Shown in pieces: positions 31,153-32,211 of a stretch of 32,211 nt of DNA. The notes under the pieces are model-generated. The model was given only the letters and a program-made list of their open reading frames with translations, was not told the DNA's origin and did not search any database. Origin of the DNA: an uncultured Alphaproteobacteria bacterium (lineage in GTDB: Bacteria > Pseudomonadota > Alphaproteobacteria > Micavibrionales > CSBR16-224); NCBI GenBank assembly GCA_937941575.1, contig CALDHH010000157.1:1-32211 (forward strand). Reading direction: 5' to 3'. How positions within the stretch are numbered: the stretch's first letter is position 1; every line of letters starts with the position of its first letter. The position numbers were made by a program, and so were the translations under genes.

Positions 31153-32211
31153 ATGGCAAATAATCAAACAATTTACGCATTATCTACTGCTGCTGGAAAA
31201 TCTGGAGTGGCGGTTATTAGAGTCTCTGGCGATAATGCTTATGATAGTTATCAATTACTAACTGGTAAAAAGCTTAATAAAAAACGTGGCCTATCCTTTG
31301 ATATATTAAAAGACCCAAAGAATGGCAAAGCAATTGACCAAGCATTAATTATTTTCTTTAAAAACCCAAAAAGCTTCACTGGTGAAGATGTAATTGAGTA
31401 TCAATTACACGGCAGCCAGGCGATTATAAATAAAATGTTAAATACTCTATCCGAGATACCTAATTTTAGAATGGCCGAGCCTGGTGAATTTACTAGGCGA
31501 GCATTTGAAAATGGTAAAATTGATTTAACCGAAGCTGAGGCAATTGCCGATTTAATCAATGCCGAGACCGAAGCTCAACATTTATTAGCCATCGATCAAT
31601 TAGGTGGCTCAATATCAAAATTATATAATGATTGGGCGGATAGATTAACCAAAATACTGGCTCATCAAGAAGCCGATATTGAATTCCCCGAAGATGAAGT
31701 GCCAATTGGCGTATCCGAAGTTTTAAAACCAAAGCTATTGAAATTACAGAATGAGATATCCGAGCATTTAAATGATGATAGACGTGGTGAAAGATTGCGG
31801 AATGGTATCTATATAACCATCTTTGGCGCCCCGAATGCTGGGAAATCTAGCCTTATAAACTTACTTACCAAACGTGATATTGCCATTGTTTCTGATACTG
31901 CGGGTACAACCCGTGATATTATCGAAGCTCATCTTGATTTAGGCGGTTATCCAGTAATCATTGCCGATACCGCAGGAATTAGAGATTTATCCGATAATAA
32001 GATTGAAAGTATGGGAATTGAAATTGCCAAGAAAAGAGCTTCCGATTCCGATCTAAAAATCGCATTATTCGACAGCTCCGAATATCCAAATTTCAATCAG
32101 AATACTATTGATATGCTTGACGAAAACACAATAATAGCCATTAATAAATCCGATCTATCCGATAATAAAAACATACAGCTTGCTGGCAAAGATTCCATCG
32201 ATATTTCGGTT
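31153..32211 (+). CDS. mnmE: tRNA modification GTPase MnmE (partial, C-terminus beyond window)
   Basis: MnmE with MnmG makes 5-carboxymethylaminomethyl (cmnm5) wobble uridine in tRNA. I translated 353 codons by hand; there is no stop in the window and about 90 residues are missing, including the conserved C-terminal CIGK motif region. The N-terminal folate-binding domain is shown by STAAGKSGVAVIRVSG, EYQLHGS and MAEPGEFTRRAFENGKIDLTEAEA. The G domain has G1 GAPNAGKSS (225-233), G2 TTRD (252-255), G3 DTAG (272-275) and G4 NKSD (331-334). The nearest ribosome-site-like GAAGG is 15 nt upstream, rather far. TATAAT at 31115-31120 may be its -10 box. Confidence 0.95.
   Translation, partial: MANNQTIYALSTAAGKSGVAVIRVSGDNAYDSYQLLTGKKLNKKRGLSFDILKDPKNGKAIDQALIIFFKNPKSFTGEDVIEYQLHGSQAIINKMLNTLSEIPNFRMAEPGEFTRRAFENGKIDLTEAEAIADLINAETEAQHLLAIDQLGGSISKLYNDWADRLTKILAHQEADIEFPEDEVPIGVSEVLKPKLLKLQNEISEHLNDDRRGERLRNGIYITIFGAPNAGKSSLINLLTKRDIAIVSDTAGTTRDIIEAHLDLGGYPVIIADTAGIRDLSDNKIESMGIEIAKKRASDSDLKIALFDSSEYPNFNQNTIDMLDENTIIAINKSDLSDNKNIQLAGKDSIDISV

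Noticed and set aside
1-32211. tRNA, rRNA, transposase, integrase or phage genes
   Set aside because: Read through on both strands; no cloverleaf with CCA-type arms, no rRNA signature and no mobile-element protein was recognised.

Overview
The window comes from a low-G+C (roughly one third G+C by eye) alphaproteobacterium. The lineage call rests on a TrcR/DUF1013 cell-cycle regulator, a short single-domain HPr kinase, a regulatory PTS without sugar permeases, a YdcH/DUF465 small protein, and the alphaproteobacterial styles of RapZ, LpoA and RecF. The low G+C, together with ankyrin, Sel1 and putative metallopeptidase genes, hints at a host-associated or small-genome lineage, but the sequence alone does not fix genus or lifestyle.

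Layout. (1) 1-5696, minus strand: a tight operon read accD, folC, hprK, rapZ, EIIA(Man), ptsH, ptsI (ptsI runs off the left edge). It joins fatty-acid and folate enzymes to a complete sensory phosphorelay (EI, HPr, EIIA) and its HPr kinase. (2) 5769-9914: the conserved proteobacterial lpoA <-> rsmI-yraN-dolP neighbourhood. lpoA and rsmI are divergent with only 28 nt between start codons, and a SirB1-like gene follows dolP. (3) 9987-12408: small secreted or hypothetical genes (DUF547, a short ankyrin protein, DUF2147, an unknown). (4) 12593-15361: an orphan GspE/PilB-type ATPase with an unusual acidic N-terminal tail, then a small exported protein. (5) 15369-17463: two tandem paralogues of a membrane-anchored protein with HEFAH metallopeptidase motifs. 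(6) 17675-19350: trcR with a structured leader and a strong terminator, ydcH, and an alpha/beta hydrolase. (7) 19351-19706: a gene-free stretch with a candidate small RNA carrying an anti-Shine-Dalgarno motif and the terminator of the next operon. (8) 19707-26229: the most striking region, eight consecutive paralogous ankyrin-repeat genes on the minus strand, all 263-269 residues, with shared N-terminal modules, a shared basic C-terminal tail and duplicated leader sequences, driven by a clear promoter whose -10 box lies inside a 10-bp inverted repeat. (9) 26305-28135: recF and a divergent unknown gene with a strong promoter. (10) 28174-31059, minus strand: a [2Fe-2S] ferredoxin, a Sel1-repeat protein, an unknown and a secreted propeller-like protein. 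(11) 31153-end: mnmE, cut by the right edge.

The core genes serve ordinary functions (fatty-acid and folate synthesis, cell-wall and outer-membrane upkeep, rRNA and tRNA modification, recombination, cell cycle). The best candidate for an undescribed system is the ankyrin array with its promoter/operator. The tandem metallopeptidase pair and the anti-SD small RNA come next. No tRNA, rRNA, CRISPR array, transposase or phage gene was recognised.
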